64,000 bases of DNA from Artocarpus heterophyllus (Eukaryota; Streptophyta; Magnoliopsida; Rosales; Moraceae). Location: the NCBI GenBank assembly GCA_025403435.1, contig CM046330.1, forward strand, positions 16,266,239 through 16,330,238, read 5' to 3'. Of this stretch, positions 49,625 through 60,889 are shown one piece after another. The notes under the pieces were generated by a model, which saw nothing but the letters and a program-made list of their open reading frames with translations, was not told where the DNA came from and did not search any database. Position 1 is the stretch's first letter; the number at the start of each line of letters is the position of its first letter. The position numbers and the translations under genes are program-made.

Positions 49625-50236
49625 GTACCTTAACCGCATTTTCTCCTAAAAGAGGTACTGTTGAGCCTAAGACTTAGTAGAAGAAAGGAAGACAGGAGAA
49701 GGGGGAAGTTCCCCCGTGGATGGTGTGAATGAAAATGATGGGAGGGGGTACATATAGGATGGTTTTTTTTACTATTCACCATTTATTATTATTTTATTTT
49801 TATTTTTATTTTTTTCTTTTTTTTATTCAGCCGCCCCTCCTACGAGAATCAGCTGAGCTGATTTGATTATAAATTTTTTCTTCTTTCTCCACGTTTCAAC
49901 AGTCTTTAGTGTGCTTATTTTACTTCATAATCTGATGCGACACGCTTAAGGGACAGACACTTCACAGCCTTTAGATCACTGATTGTGGACTAAAGAAGCG
50001 GCATGGATTGAGTTAACATTATAAAAGGTAAATGAATTCCTCTCAATTGCTAAATCGGTAAAAATGTACTGATCTGATGGCTGCGAAGGCGAGAGCACGT
50101 GGGAGCTACAGCATAGAATATAGCAAGTGGTCAGGGATTTAGTGGTGCCATCCAACAGCCCAGAGGCTGCCACATGTCCTTCTTTTTGAATTTTGAATTT
50201 ATTGTGTATTTGAGATCCGCTTTTGCTTGTTTTTAT

Positions 50237-50926
50237 GAACATTAAACATTGTGAAACATAAGCAATTTTAACAAGAAATTCTAAGAATAATCCTTATAAT
50301 CAACTACATAAACATGTCTAAGGCTTCGAATTCACCTTTAACCATAAAATAACTTAGCTAAATACAATTAAAATTAACAACCAAAAAAAAAAAATAACAA
50401 CATTACAGATCGAATAGATGAACTAGAAGAGGAGGCTGTGAAGATCTTTAAGAACTCCTCAAGCAGCAAGCCTTTGCATCTCTTCCTTTCTTTCCTTCTT
50501 TACTCTCTTTTCTTATTTTTTTCCTGAGTTTTTGAGGCAAAAAACTTTGGCTTAGTTTCTGATAATGATGCTTATATACTAGCAAGGTTTTTAAATAGTA
50601 AAAATGAGTTTTTGGGGCCAAAAACCCTAAAAAACACAAATAGCAAGGAAGCAAGTTACTGGGTATGCAGAGCACATGGGTGGGGCTGTTAGGCACAGCC
50701 TGGGGCTATAGCTGGTTGCTGGGTGCACCTTGGGGTTAGCACCCAAGCTGCTCGGATTTTTTTCATTGTTTTCACCCTTTTTTGTCCCTTTCAACTACGA
50801 TTTGCTATCTACGACTTCTATTGGACTCCAAATTGAATGCTTGATATTTTTAACTCTAAAAATATTCATTTTCTTCTTCTTTTTATCCCTTAATATTAAC
50901 ATACCTAAAATCACAAAATAAAAATA
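50237..50926 (-). other. Unassigned LTR-like stretch
   Basis: No gene is seen. On the minus strand a TATA box (GTATATAAGCATC, about 50565-50577) is followed by a CT/GA-rich leader and then GAGGAGTTCTTAAAGATC-like sequence. This layout is typical of an LTR promoter and leader. It has no second copy in the window. It separates the truncated Tat/Athila LTR from the segmental duplication. Confidence 0.35.
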
Positions 50927-51376
50927 AAACATAAGAAGTGCTCAAAAACTTAAATAACAAATGCAAGGAAAACTGAAGCAAAATATGATGAATTATGTAC
51001 TTATCAATTAACATAGGAAACTTATGTTATTTAGTCTTATAAAAAAAATAAAAATATACTTATTAATAAAATGCAATACTTTATTTTTCAATGTTATAAC
51101 ATTATTACATAACCATGCTTCTAAGCATCAATCCTTACACTTTAAACACTAACAAAATACAACTTTCAACACCAAAGAACAGAAGCGTAATTTTTATTTT
51201 GGATACAATGTAGACTCAAGCTCCAATCCCCATCCTAAAGCCACTTGATTTAGCGATCATTTTCCCCCAAAATTTTATATCATAATGTGGGAAAAAAAAA
51301 AAAAAAGTGCATCTGATCACATATATATAGATTAATAATAGAGTACAAATTTCCATCATATGGAAGAAGTACCTGT

Positions 51377-54348
51377 CTACTTAAAGAACTCCACAATGCA
51401 ATTGTTACACATAAAATATTCAAACTTGATCCCGCTAAATCCTGCATCAGTTGCCAAGGCTAGAAACTCTTTCTGACTCCTTTCCTTCCCTCCTATATGT
51501 TGGACCATCATAAACACATCAATTTGGTAGCTGTTTTTCACAGCAGAACTAGTCTCTGGCTTGACGGGAATGATTGTCTCAACAACTATAACCTTTCCAT
51601 TGCTTGGAATAGCATTGTAACAATTCTTCAATATCTTTAAGCAGTGCTTATCACTCCAATTATGAAGTACCGACTAGAAAAACATTCATTTAGTTAAAGC
51701 AAAAAATAAAGATTCTTTAATATGTAAGAATGCTAGCAAGTGCAAAATTAGATAACTCTACCTTCAACAAAATAGCATCCCCGCTCGGAACTTCATCAAA
51801 CATATTTCCCCCTACGTGTTCAACACCTGCAACATTATTCATAAGCATGTCTTTTAATCTAAAAATGCTTATGTGGTACATCATATTCATAATTAAATTG
51901 TATTTAGAAAAAAGATTAATATCCCTATTTGAGAATGTAATTGGAACTACATTTTATGGTCCAATGAAAATTGCTAAAGTTCCTTCCTTATATAAAATTT
52001 AAACCAAAAGTTGGCTTAAACCACAAAATATAGTTTCAACTTTATTTTCAAACGGACTATAAATAAACTAAAAACTTACCCGGGTAAGTTGGAGCATGTT
52101 GTATGACATGCGGCAAGTCAAAGTTAATGCCCTTAATATGTGGGAATTTTGAAATGATTAAGTTAAGGTCCATTCCCACACCACCGCCAACATCCACCAG
52201 TTGTTGAAAGTGTTCAAAACCTTTGTAACAGTTTACGAGGATGCTCGAAATAAGAGTACTAGTGTTGTACATTGCTTTGACGAAAACTTGATTAAATCTT
52301 GGGTCCAAGCCTAGGTACTCAAAGGCGTGTTTTCCATGGACTCTGTTAAATGGAATTCCTCCTTCAAGAATTGCATATTTTAGTTGGGACCTGTAATTCC
52401 ATTTAACGATGTTGGAATCAGATTAAGGCAAGGTAACGCAAGAAAATATTTCTTCTTGTTGTTATTTGGTCGTGTGGAGCAAACAAGAAAAGCGAGCAAG
52501 TAATAAGAGATTAAAACCAAGTGGTTCGCTTTGCTGGTAATGAAGATCATAGCTTCTAACAAAAATGAAATTTTGTTCTATAACCATCATCCATATAACT
52601 TGGTATGAATCTTCTTATTTGCAAACTCTAAGGGTCCTTGTTTTCTACTGTGCTTTTTAAAGGTTTGCATACAGAAACTGGGTCTTTAACTACTAAAAAT
52701 CCTTGGACTAAACAACATAACCCTAAGTAAAGCCCATATAATAACATTAAACAATATCGCTCTATACAATGGATAAGGCAAATGTCGAATTTTGTATCTG
52801 GCACGAAACTATGAAAATAACTATGCTTGGTATGTCATCCTATTTTGTGCTACAATGTCAATGTTATTTTAAATGTCATATCTATTTGTTTAACCATAAT
52901 TATAAGGATTTGGAAGTTGAAAACTAAAATATTATAAGTTTTAAAAGGATTTTTATCTTTTTATACTCTTCTTCTTAAACTTATTCAAAATTATACATTT
53001 AGTTTTTTTATCTCATCAAATATATATCTTTAAATTAGATTTAATATACAAATCTACATCTTAACATGGACCTTGGAGAGGTATAACATATATTTTGTTA
53101 CATTTTGAGACATAAATTTCTTGGTGTTATGCCTTTTTAATAATGACAGAACTAGGATTTGAATCTAGTGGGAGCATAAATAAATGCAAAATTTATACTC
53201 AAAAATAATAAAAAAAATCAAGTAAAACTTTAAACATTTTTTAGGGAAAAACTACATATTAGAACATATTGAATAACAGTATTGCATATATTTCACAATA
53301 ATATTTTGAATATTAAAATTAAAATACAAATTACACACTTTAATACTATAGAAGTGAATAAAGAAGAACAATCGATTTAGACTTGTCACTTGTGGAAACT
53401 AAAAAAAAAAAAAAAGAGACAGCGGAAACAAAAAAAAAAATACAAAAAGGAAACAAATAAAACATACAGTGAACAAAATATGTCAATGTGTTGCACTACA
53501 AATTAAGGGGGAAAAAAGTAGAAAATTAAATGTTATCTAAAAAAGAGTAGCAGGAAGGCAGGCGGGCAATTAATTTCCTAAAAAAAAAGGCAGGCAACGA
53601 ATTAAATGTGGAGGGAGAGAAACTTATAAAAGTTAAACTAAAAAGAAAAATAAAAGAATTTGTAACATTTATAAAAACTAAAAAGCAAGAGAAATGAAAA
53701 AAAGAAGAAGAAGGTTTTGATACTTAAAAAGAAAGGGCAAGTGCTTCAACCATTTGAATGGCAAGTAAAATCAAGTTTAATTATACTCTTTCAAAAGCTA
53801 AAGTTTTGAAAATGAGGAAGAGAATACTAGGTAGCGTGTTTTAGTGGGGGCACAAAACAAGTGTGTGTATAGTTAGAAGAAACAAACCAGCTATCCAAAA
53901 AGTTTTTGTCATGTGCCAACGCCATCATGGGTCCCAATGAAACGCCATCTTCATTGCTCACGAAATACTTGGACACAGGGCAAAGACCGTAAAACCTCTG
54001 ACATTTAGAGTCATTATTGCCACCACCAACCACAGAGCAACTGAGAATAGAGTGGCTTGCCAACATCCTGAGTATGCGATCAATCATCACGGGGGCTTCA
54101 GGGTTGTTGGTGGCCATCTGCTCCACAATCTCTGCAGGGGAAAGCTTAGCACCTTCTTCGGCTTTTGCTAAGATGTCGAAAATTCCAAGCTCAATTGCAG
54201 CGTGTAAAGACATGGACAACACAGAGGAAGACACAAGTTGCATGGCGTAGGAAAAGTTTTCTTCTTCTTCTTTTCTGTACACACCGTCAAGGACTATTGT
54301 ATCGTTCTCTAGTTTTACTGGGAATGCCATTACTAGGAATTTTTGCAA
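51377..54348 (-). CDS. COMT-like O-methyltransferase, copy 2, intact
   Basis: Four exons: 53888-54348, 52080-52390, 51762-51826 and 51377-51673, all with GT-AG introns and consistent phases (intron 1 splits a Trp codon, intron 2 a Gly codon). The product is 377 aa from the first ATG, or 371 aa from MAFP, the usual size for plant COMT-type enzymes. Visible motifs are the N-terminal dimerisation domain, [12 protein letters not shown] (SAM binding), [24 protein letters not shown], catalytic-type His in VLHNWSD, Glu in VIVVETIIP and GGKERS, and the C-terminal VEFFK. It transfers a methyl group from SAM to a phenolic (or possibly an amine) acceptor in the cytosol; the sequence does not tell which. 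Its core promoter is separated from its ancestral upstream region by a 2.6-kb insertion. Confidence 0.92.
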
Positions 54349-54432
54349 GGGGAACTATATCTGATTTTTTGTTTTGGGATGCCGAGACTATATTAAAGAG
54401 TTGGTTGATTTATTTTCCATTGAGTGGTGAAG

Positions 54433-54440
54433 CTTATATA
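54433..54440 (-). promoter_or_regulatory. TATA box of OMT copy 2
   Basis: TATATAAG on the minus strand, at the same relative place as in copy 1. Similarity to copy 1 ends about 43 bases further upstream, at about 54483, where inserted sequence begins. Confidence 0.65.
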
Positions 54441-54482
54441 GTCCGATGATCTTAGCCTGGTCAACATTTTGCACCAGTTTGC

Positions 54483-55414
54483 ACGGGTGTATTAAAATGG
54501 ATATTTTATTATCTGAAAGTAGTGTTTAGCACATAGGGACCAACCTCCCATAAGACAATGATGCCAAGAGACTTTGTCCTAAGGGCCGGCAAGCAGCCTC
54601 ATGTGCTGTTGCATTCCCAGCTCTAGTAATCCGCTAATAGAAAGACAAACACTAGACTTCAAATGATTTAAAACATTCTAAAAAGTCGGATGAACCATCC
54701 ATTGACCTGGCGGAGATGCCAACACCAAGGCATTAACTGCTATCTTCGCGTCAGATTCCACCACGAATTGAGGCCATCCTTGACATTGGGCATGAGTAAA
54801 AGACAAGGTCAATAGCCAAAAGTTCCGCTTCTAGAGCACTAGCAGCAGTAGTTGTTGGAATAAAATATGAAAAGCAGTGAAAGGAACAGGTCGTTGACAA
54901 ACAAAAATTTTTTAAAAACTTTGTTAATCAAGAATAAATATATAATTTTAATTAATAATAAAAAGCATTATGAGTTTTTACAAACATTTTGAAAACCTAT
55001 CAGAGTATCTTAGCTTTCTTGTTTAACATCACGATCTTCCAAGCCAGGCCTCCACACCAATAGAAAGCAATAGAAAGACGAGTAAACGTCAAACTGTAAG
55101 AGTGAATTAACCTCATATTTTTTTTGGATCTGTTATGTACTCAACACATAAAATAATAGACCTTTTTTTTAGAGAAAAAACTCTCAGTTTTTCTCTCTGA
55201 GTATCCTACAAAAGTTACATAAAAAGAATTATATGTAGAAATAACTGTTGTCTTTATCTTTTTATATCGAAGTAATTAATTATTCTTCAATTAATTTATT
55301 TAAATATGAAAAAACCATCGTAGCGATATATAAAAAAGGATATACTTTACATAATCTTTATTTTTTTTCTTATATTTAAACCGAATTACAATTGTGATTC
55401 TTATTAGTATGTAC

Positions 55415-55457
<43 letters not shown>

Positions 55458-57060
55458 AGTTTACGTAAACGTTGTTTACATTTTTTTTTTCTTTCCTTTT
55501 TTTTTTTAAACAACGTTTACGTTTTCTATATATAATATACATATAAGATTATATGTTAAAAAAACAAAACATGAACGATTTCGTTTACGTAACCTAATAT
55601 ATACATATATATATATATAATAAAATCTAATATATATATATATATTAAAATTCAAAAAATAAATCTCATTTATTTAAGAAAAGATTTTAAATATAACCAA
55701 ATAATTAATTAACTAATACTCAGTTAAATGTGATAACATTTATCACATTATATTTGTGTCACAGAGAACATTTTTCTGTATCACATTAATATCTTAAGTG
55801 TGAAATAATTAAATCAGAATTTAAAAATTCCAAATTAAATATGTATAATTCATTTTATGTATTAAATCCAATATAGTGTTATAAAGGTGGCATTGAAGAC
55901 CTATGGACCTATTACCCAAGCTCCAATAAATTTGACAATTAATTAAACTCTTTAATTAATGTGTCAAATTTAATAATTTCAGTATTACTCTACTAAAAAT
56001 CTGAAACTGAACTCTTGAGATTATAGTGAAAATTACTCAAAGAAAATTAGCGAGTAGTTCATTGATATAATCATTATATATAAGTTAGTCCTCCATAAAT
56101 AGTTCATAATAAGAGCTAGCTTTATCATTGAGTTCTAATAATTCTCTAATAAACAGTTAATTTATAATCTTATTATGAACGAGCGCTGTACTGTTCAAAT
56201 CTTGAATCATCACTCAAGAGAACTATTTTTCTAACTTTCATAAGGAATGAATGGATTTTATATCTGTATAATATTGCTCCTAGTCATTTATTACATTATA
56301 TTTTCAAGATGCTAAGTTATGATCTGTATTTATACAAATCTTACCATGCAAGTCAAAAAACATAATGTCATAAACATGAGTCTAATAAATACTTAAGATT
56401 AAGACTGTCAAATATATGATCATCATAATGATAAATTTGAATACTCTATTTGTAACGGATGATTATTATAGATTCATAATTTATCTGGTCCAGTCCTATA
56501 TAACCTCGGTATATAAAGTACCTTCAATTCAATATCTCTCAATTAATGGCCCGAATAAGACTATTTCATTCTAAATGAAATTGGACTATACTTGTAATAT
56601 TTAATTAAAGATCCCAAACTTTAATTAATTACTACGGACTATTTAGATTATTATCTATAAATTTTATCCCTAAGCATATAACACTTATATGCTAAATTTA
56701 TAGTCACATAAATAATCATAGAATTTTCTTAATGTTTATAAAAGTATTCATGACACATATAAGCAACCAAAATAACTATAAATGTCATTTTATTTATTTA
56801 TTAATAATATATATAATGTCACAACTTTTAAGACACAAAACCCAACCATAGTTACATCAACTACCACACTGTAAACTCGACCTTCTGAGTCTCTAGCTAC
56901 ACAACTTAACCCAGGCGTACCTTCTTTAAATGCTGCATCCACATTCAGCTCCACAATGAATCCTTCTGGGGGCTGCCAATGTCCTTCTTGAATTACCCGA
57001 TTCTTCTTGGTCTGTTGCAGCTGACCAATAATTGGAAGATGCTGGGATGAGATATTAGAG
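54483..57060 (-). pseudogene. LINE-type RNase H (RVT_3) remnant, split by an LTR
   Basis: The upstream half (about 56857-57050) reads GHWQPPEGFIVELNVDAAFK and continues LSCVARDSEGRVYSVVV, the standard start of the plant RNase H-like RVT_3 domain found at the end of LINE ORF2. The downstream half (about 54530-54852) reads TAASALEAELLAID, then VVESDAKIAVNA in another frame, and then ITRAGNATAHEAACRPLG, the domain's end. Frameshifts and a stop make it non-functional. Only the 3' part of the LINE is present. It is absent from copy 1 of the duplication. Confidence 0.75.
54853..56856 (-). mobile_element. Copia-like solo LTR inside the RNase H remnant
   Basis: About 2 kb, on the minus strand from TGTAACTATGG to TTCCAACA. 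The end resembles that of the other copia LTRs here (TTTTCAACA, TTCCAATA), and the overall layout is similar but diverged. It splits the RNase H domain between SVVV and TAASALEAE. No clear target duplication is seen, so ends may be off by a few bases. It contains an (AT)n run at 55419-55454 and a 15-bp-stem hairpin (55464-55521). Confidence 0.55.
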
Positions 57061-57062
57061 TT

Positions 57063-57064
<2 letters not shown>

Positions 57065-57110
<46 letters not shown>
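57065..57110. repeat. (AT)n microsatellite
   Basis: 23 AT units at the right junction of the LINE-derived insertion in copy 2. Confidence 0.95.
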
Positions 57111-57113
<3 letters not shown>

Positions 57114-57330
57114 CTAATAGCCATCTTTCATCTATTATTATCTATATGGAAGAGAGTTTTTATATCCAACGTTACTCCATCTTTCACTTTCTCTATTGTC
57201 TACGCTTAGATTAATTACAAAAATTCCCCATCAATTATATAGACATTTTAACAATATGAACATTTTTTTCCTCCCGATTTGCAAAAGATTAACAAAAAAA
57301 TCCATATATTTGGATTTTTACTGGAATTAA

Positions 57331-60300
57331 GTCACAACCCGCCTTTCTCAGGCTGTGATTAAATATTTTTTTTACTTACGTATTTATGAAAAACTTGTGG
57401 ATATATATAGATTTCTTTTTTATAATATATTACACATATATACTTAAGCATCACTCGTAATACAAACATAAACGGGCCTTCTTTTACCATATTATTTGTT
57501 AAATATTTTCAAAAGAGATTTTGTCTCACTTAACTATACTACAGCTTTTATACATTATTAAGTTTCAAAATAACTTGAAATACAAAACAACAGAAACATA
57601 GTTGTGGTGGTTTCCATACCCCGTTTTGCACATTACTCATCCCTTCGCCAGCTCATCAGTGAATTTATTCTGACCTTTTGGTAAGTATACCTACAATATG
57701 AAATACTACGCGAGCTTATGCCCAATAAGTCCAAACATAGCCCACATGCAACATTCACTAATATGCATGAGCTACTTATGCTTTCTTATGAACATTTTTT
57801 ATCCTTATCATGTCTTATCCTTAACTAAGGCCCAAGTGTTCGAACCGTATACGCACGTAGGTCTTCATGAGACCAAGACCATATCATAACCTTAAACTCC
57901 CCCTTGAGTTGAGAGCTAGTATGACACCTTTTTTTATTTTTGGTGGTGCATTGACCAGTCTAATTATTTGGATAGCATACCATGCATGAGGTCATATTCA
58001 CATATTATGTGCAAAAACATAAACATTTTTCTACTGAAAAATAGTACATGCAGATGCATATTTTATATCCTCACAGGCTCACCTATTGACATACACATAG
58101 GTACATATATTGATATACATACAGATACATATAATGACATACACACGGGTATGTATAAAGATATACACACAGGTACATAAATATATATATATGATCACAT
58201 TCCATACCAACTATTCCATATTGTAGGTGGGGTTGGTGCTTACTTACTTAGGTTGCTGTACAAGTTGACCTCAGTTTTCTTTTTTTTTTTTTTTTTTCTA
58301 ATCTTCTAGTGTTCTGTTTGGCTAATTATAACACTATTAGCTAAATTTCCACTATTTCGTCTATGTGTCAATACAAAACATTCATTAATTAATAGATTGG
58401 GTTACATAACCATCTACAACTCCGATAATCATATATTCTCTCCCTTTCCTTTCTTACTCAACTCTATCATCTCTGACGAAGGCAAAAATTTTATTAATAA
58501 TCCCTTCTTCCTATTTTGGATGTTCCGGAACTGTTCGGGACACTTGTTGGAAAAAAGACGATTTCATCCTCGATGGGCCTTTTAAATTTCTCAAACTTGC
58601 TTTTGCTATTTTAACAAAAATTGTTACTTATTAGCTTTAAAACAATACCCCAGGGCATCAGGTTTTCTTATTTTACATTAATGCCCAGTTTAATAAAACT
58701 TTACAATTTTGTAACTTATTTGAAAAATTTGACAATTTTACCCCTGAACCCAAAAATAATCTCTTTAAACCAAGAATTTCCATTTTTTTATAACGATAAA
58801 ATTTGCTTAAAATATCATACCCTAAATCCTTTTACAAAATGATGTTTTTTCCCTTTGAAATTTTTTTTCCAATTTTAACAAAATTTGTAAAATCTATAAC
58901 TCACAAACGAATATGATTTTTGACAAATCATCTGCAATCTCTAATAGTTTTGTCGAGATCTACAACTTTCATGTTTTAATTTTTTTTGAAATTCCCACTA
59001 TACAAGGGAGTTTTTTTGCCCTTTTTAAATCTGTCGAGAAAAACACTTTCTTTGCAATTTAGTCCCTGGGTCGTTTGTGTAAAAATTAGTTTTAAAACAA
59101 CATTCTAGCCATTATTTATGCAATTCCATATCCTTCTCCAAAAATTTTCATGCCAAATCACCATTCTTTGTAAATCCAACATCCAAATTACAAGACTAAC
59201 CTACTTTTGCATCAACCACACTTTTCACATTTAAACCCTAATTTCAACAACACCATCATATCATAAACCATACACTCAAGAAATTCAACCATTCTCTTGC
59301 TTGAATACTCACATGCCTTATGAAATGATGAAAATTAAAATAAAACCAAATAAACTTTAAGTTTAGAAGTTAAAACTTACCCAAAAGAAAAACTTGTGAT
59401 TCTTGTTCTTCCAAGGGCTCCTTTGAAAATTTTCCTAAGCATTTTTCATATGAGAACATTTTGAATCAAATTCCCCTCTTAACCCAAGAGAAAACCCTAG
59501 GAGAACTTAGAAAAAGTTTAGATTTTTACCTCAAGAGTTGATAAAATCCCTTGAACTTTACTTTTTGAATTCAATTGGGGCCAATTTTGCAAAGATTTGA
59601 AGTTGGAAAATTTTCGGAGAAATGCTTCTATGGCTGTTGGTTATGGGGAAGAAAGAAATGAAAGAAAATTGTTTCTTAAGCCTTTAATTAAGGCTTATCT
59701 CATGAGAGATTTTTTTTTTTAAATGGGTGAGTCATCTTCTAGTCATCATGAATGGTAACCCAATGGCTTATTGTGATTGGGCCACATCAGGTGGTATGGT
59801 GGCCCAATCCAATTTTTCAAAGTGTCCACCTTACTTTTTCCCACACAGTGTAATTTTTTAACCACATAGTATTTTTCTTATATTATAAAGGTGAAACTGA
59901 TGAAAAATGTGCACTTAAATAGTATAACATATCCTACTTTGTCATTGGTTTACTTTTTGAATCCAAACATAACATTTCTTATATCTGTGTTTTTACTTGG
60001 TAGTATACTTATACTGCATCGACCCCTTTTTCCACTGTTCTAGGGTTTTGGCAGACTTTCTATCGTATTTATACCTTAATTACCCATCCATTTATATCAC
60101 AATTCTATAATTAATTATGATTTAAAATTTATTTCATGGCTATTTTTTACAAATTTTTAAGTACTTAAACTCACAAAATCTGTATTTGACAATATCCAAC
60201 ATTACATCAAGTCTACAGTGAAATTTCCTATTAACACTGTTTATTGTATTTTATCGTAATTTTATAAAAATATAATTTATGAGGGTAAATTCATTAATTA

Positions 60301-60350
60301 AATCTAACTAAATATTAGATTTTGTTAATGAATTTTCCTTGGTCATTATA
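57331..60350. mobile_element. LTR-like insertion in copy 2, family unknown
   Basis: It is absent from copy 1, where the flanks join near 3835. Candidate 5-bp duplications ATTAA lie at 57326-57330 and 60351-60355. It starts GTCACAACCCGCC, like the start of many Ty3 LTRs minus its first T. It has a near-terminal inverted repeat TCACAACC/GGCTGTGA, a 24-bp tandem repeat (about 58085-58185, GACATACACA-containing units), and no protein-coding frame. It is most likely a 3-kb solo LTR; orientation is unsettled. Confidence 0.5.
58085..58185 (+). repeat. 24-bp tandem repeat
   Basis: About four diverged units of roughly 24 bp contain GA(C/T)ATACA(C/T)A and GGTACATA. They are inside the LTR-like insertion of copy 2. 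Confidence 0.7.
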
Positions 60351-60889
60351 ATTAACACATGTATTACAAAGAATGAGGGCTATTGAATAATTTTTGTTAA
60401 ATTATTCGGTTTGCTCCTCCCCATGCAGTTACATCGAAATTGAAAGAGAGATTATTGTTTTTATAATTTAATGTTTTTAGTTCATTTTTCTTGACATTTA
60501 AAATTATAAAAGTATATCAACAATTAAAGTCAAATTAGCATTATACATAATATAATTACTAAAAAAATATTCTATCTTCTATACTACATGCTAATTATGT
60601 ATTGGAATAAATTCATAGATAGTCCTGTATCTTTTATCTCTCTAAAATTGGTTATATACTCAATTTTATCTCATAAATAGTCCTTGAACTTACAAAGTAC
60701 CTTATAAATGGCCACTCTGTTAAATTTTAAATTGAAAAAGTTAACTTTGTGTCATAAATGGTCCATGAACTATATCCTCTATTTATAAATAGTCCTTATG
60801 CTAAAAATTGTACTATATTTAGTCCCTGTATTAAAAAATATATGCTAAAATTTGTTATATTGTTAAATAAATATATAAAAAGCATTAAA

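Larger units (their letters stand above)
46771..50236 (-). mobile_element. 5' LTR of the Tat/Athila element, split and truncated
   Basis: Own sequence lies at 46771-47724 and about 49625-50236. It matches the 3' LTR at 28938-30340. A related LTR (47725-49624) interrupts it. The U3 start (equivalent to about 30340-30884) is missing at the right end, where similarity stops near 50236. A TATATG-type box occurs on the minus strand near 49752. Confidence 0.65.
50927..60889. repeat. Segmental duplication, copy 2 (continues past the solo LTR)
   Basis: Matches 1-4389. Co-linear blocks are about 50927-54482 (to 3586), 57108-57330 (from about 3625), and 60351-60889 (about 3838-4389). The gaps are insertions specific to copy 2. 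The match should resume after 63990, but the window ends 10 bases later. Confidence 0.88.

Noticed and set aside
55300..55542. 80-aa open frame with a Tyr/Ile run
   Set aside because: It is a translation of an (AT)n tract and poly-A/T; not a gene.
57968..58180. Repeat-containing 70-aa open frame
   Set aside because: It is created by the 24-bp tandem repeat, which happens to keep frame. There is no supporting start context or homologue known to me.
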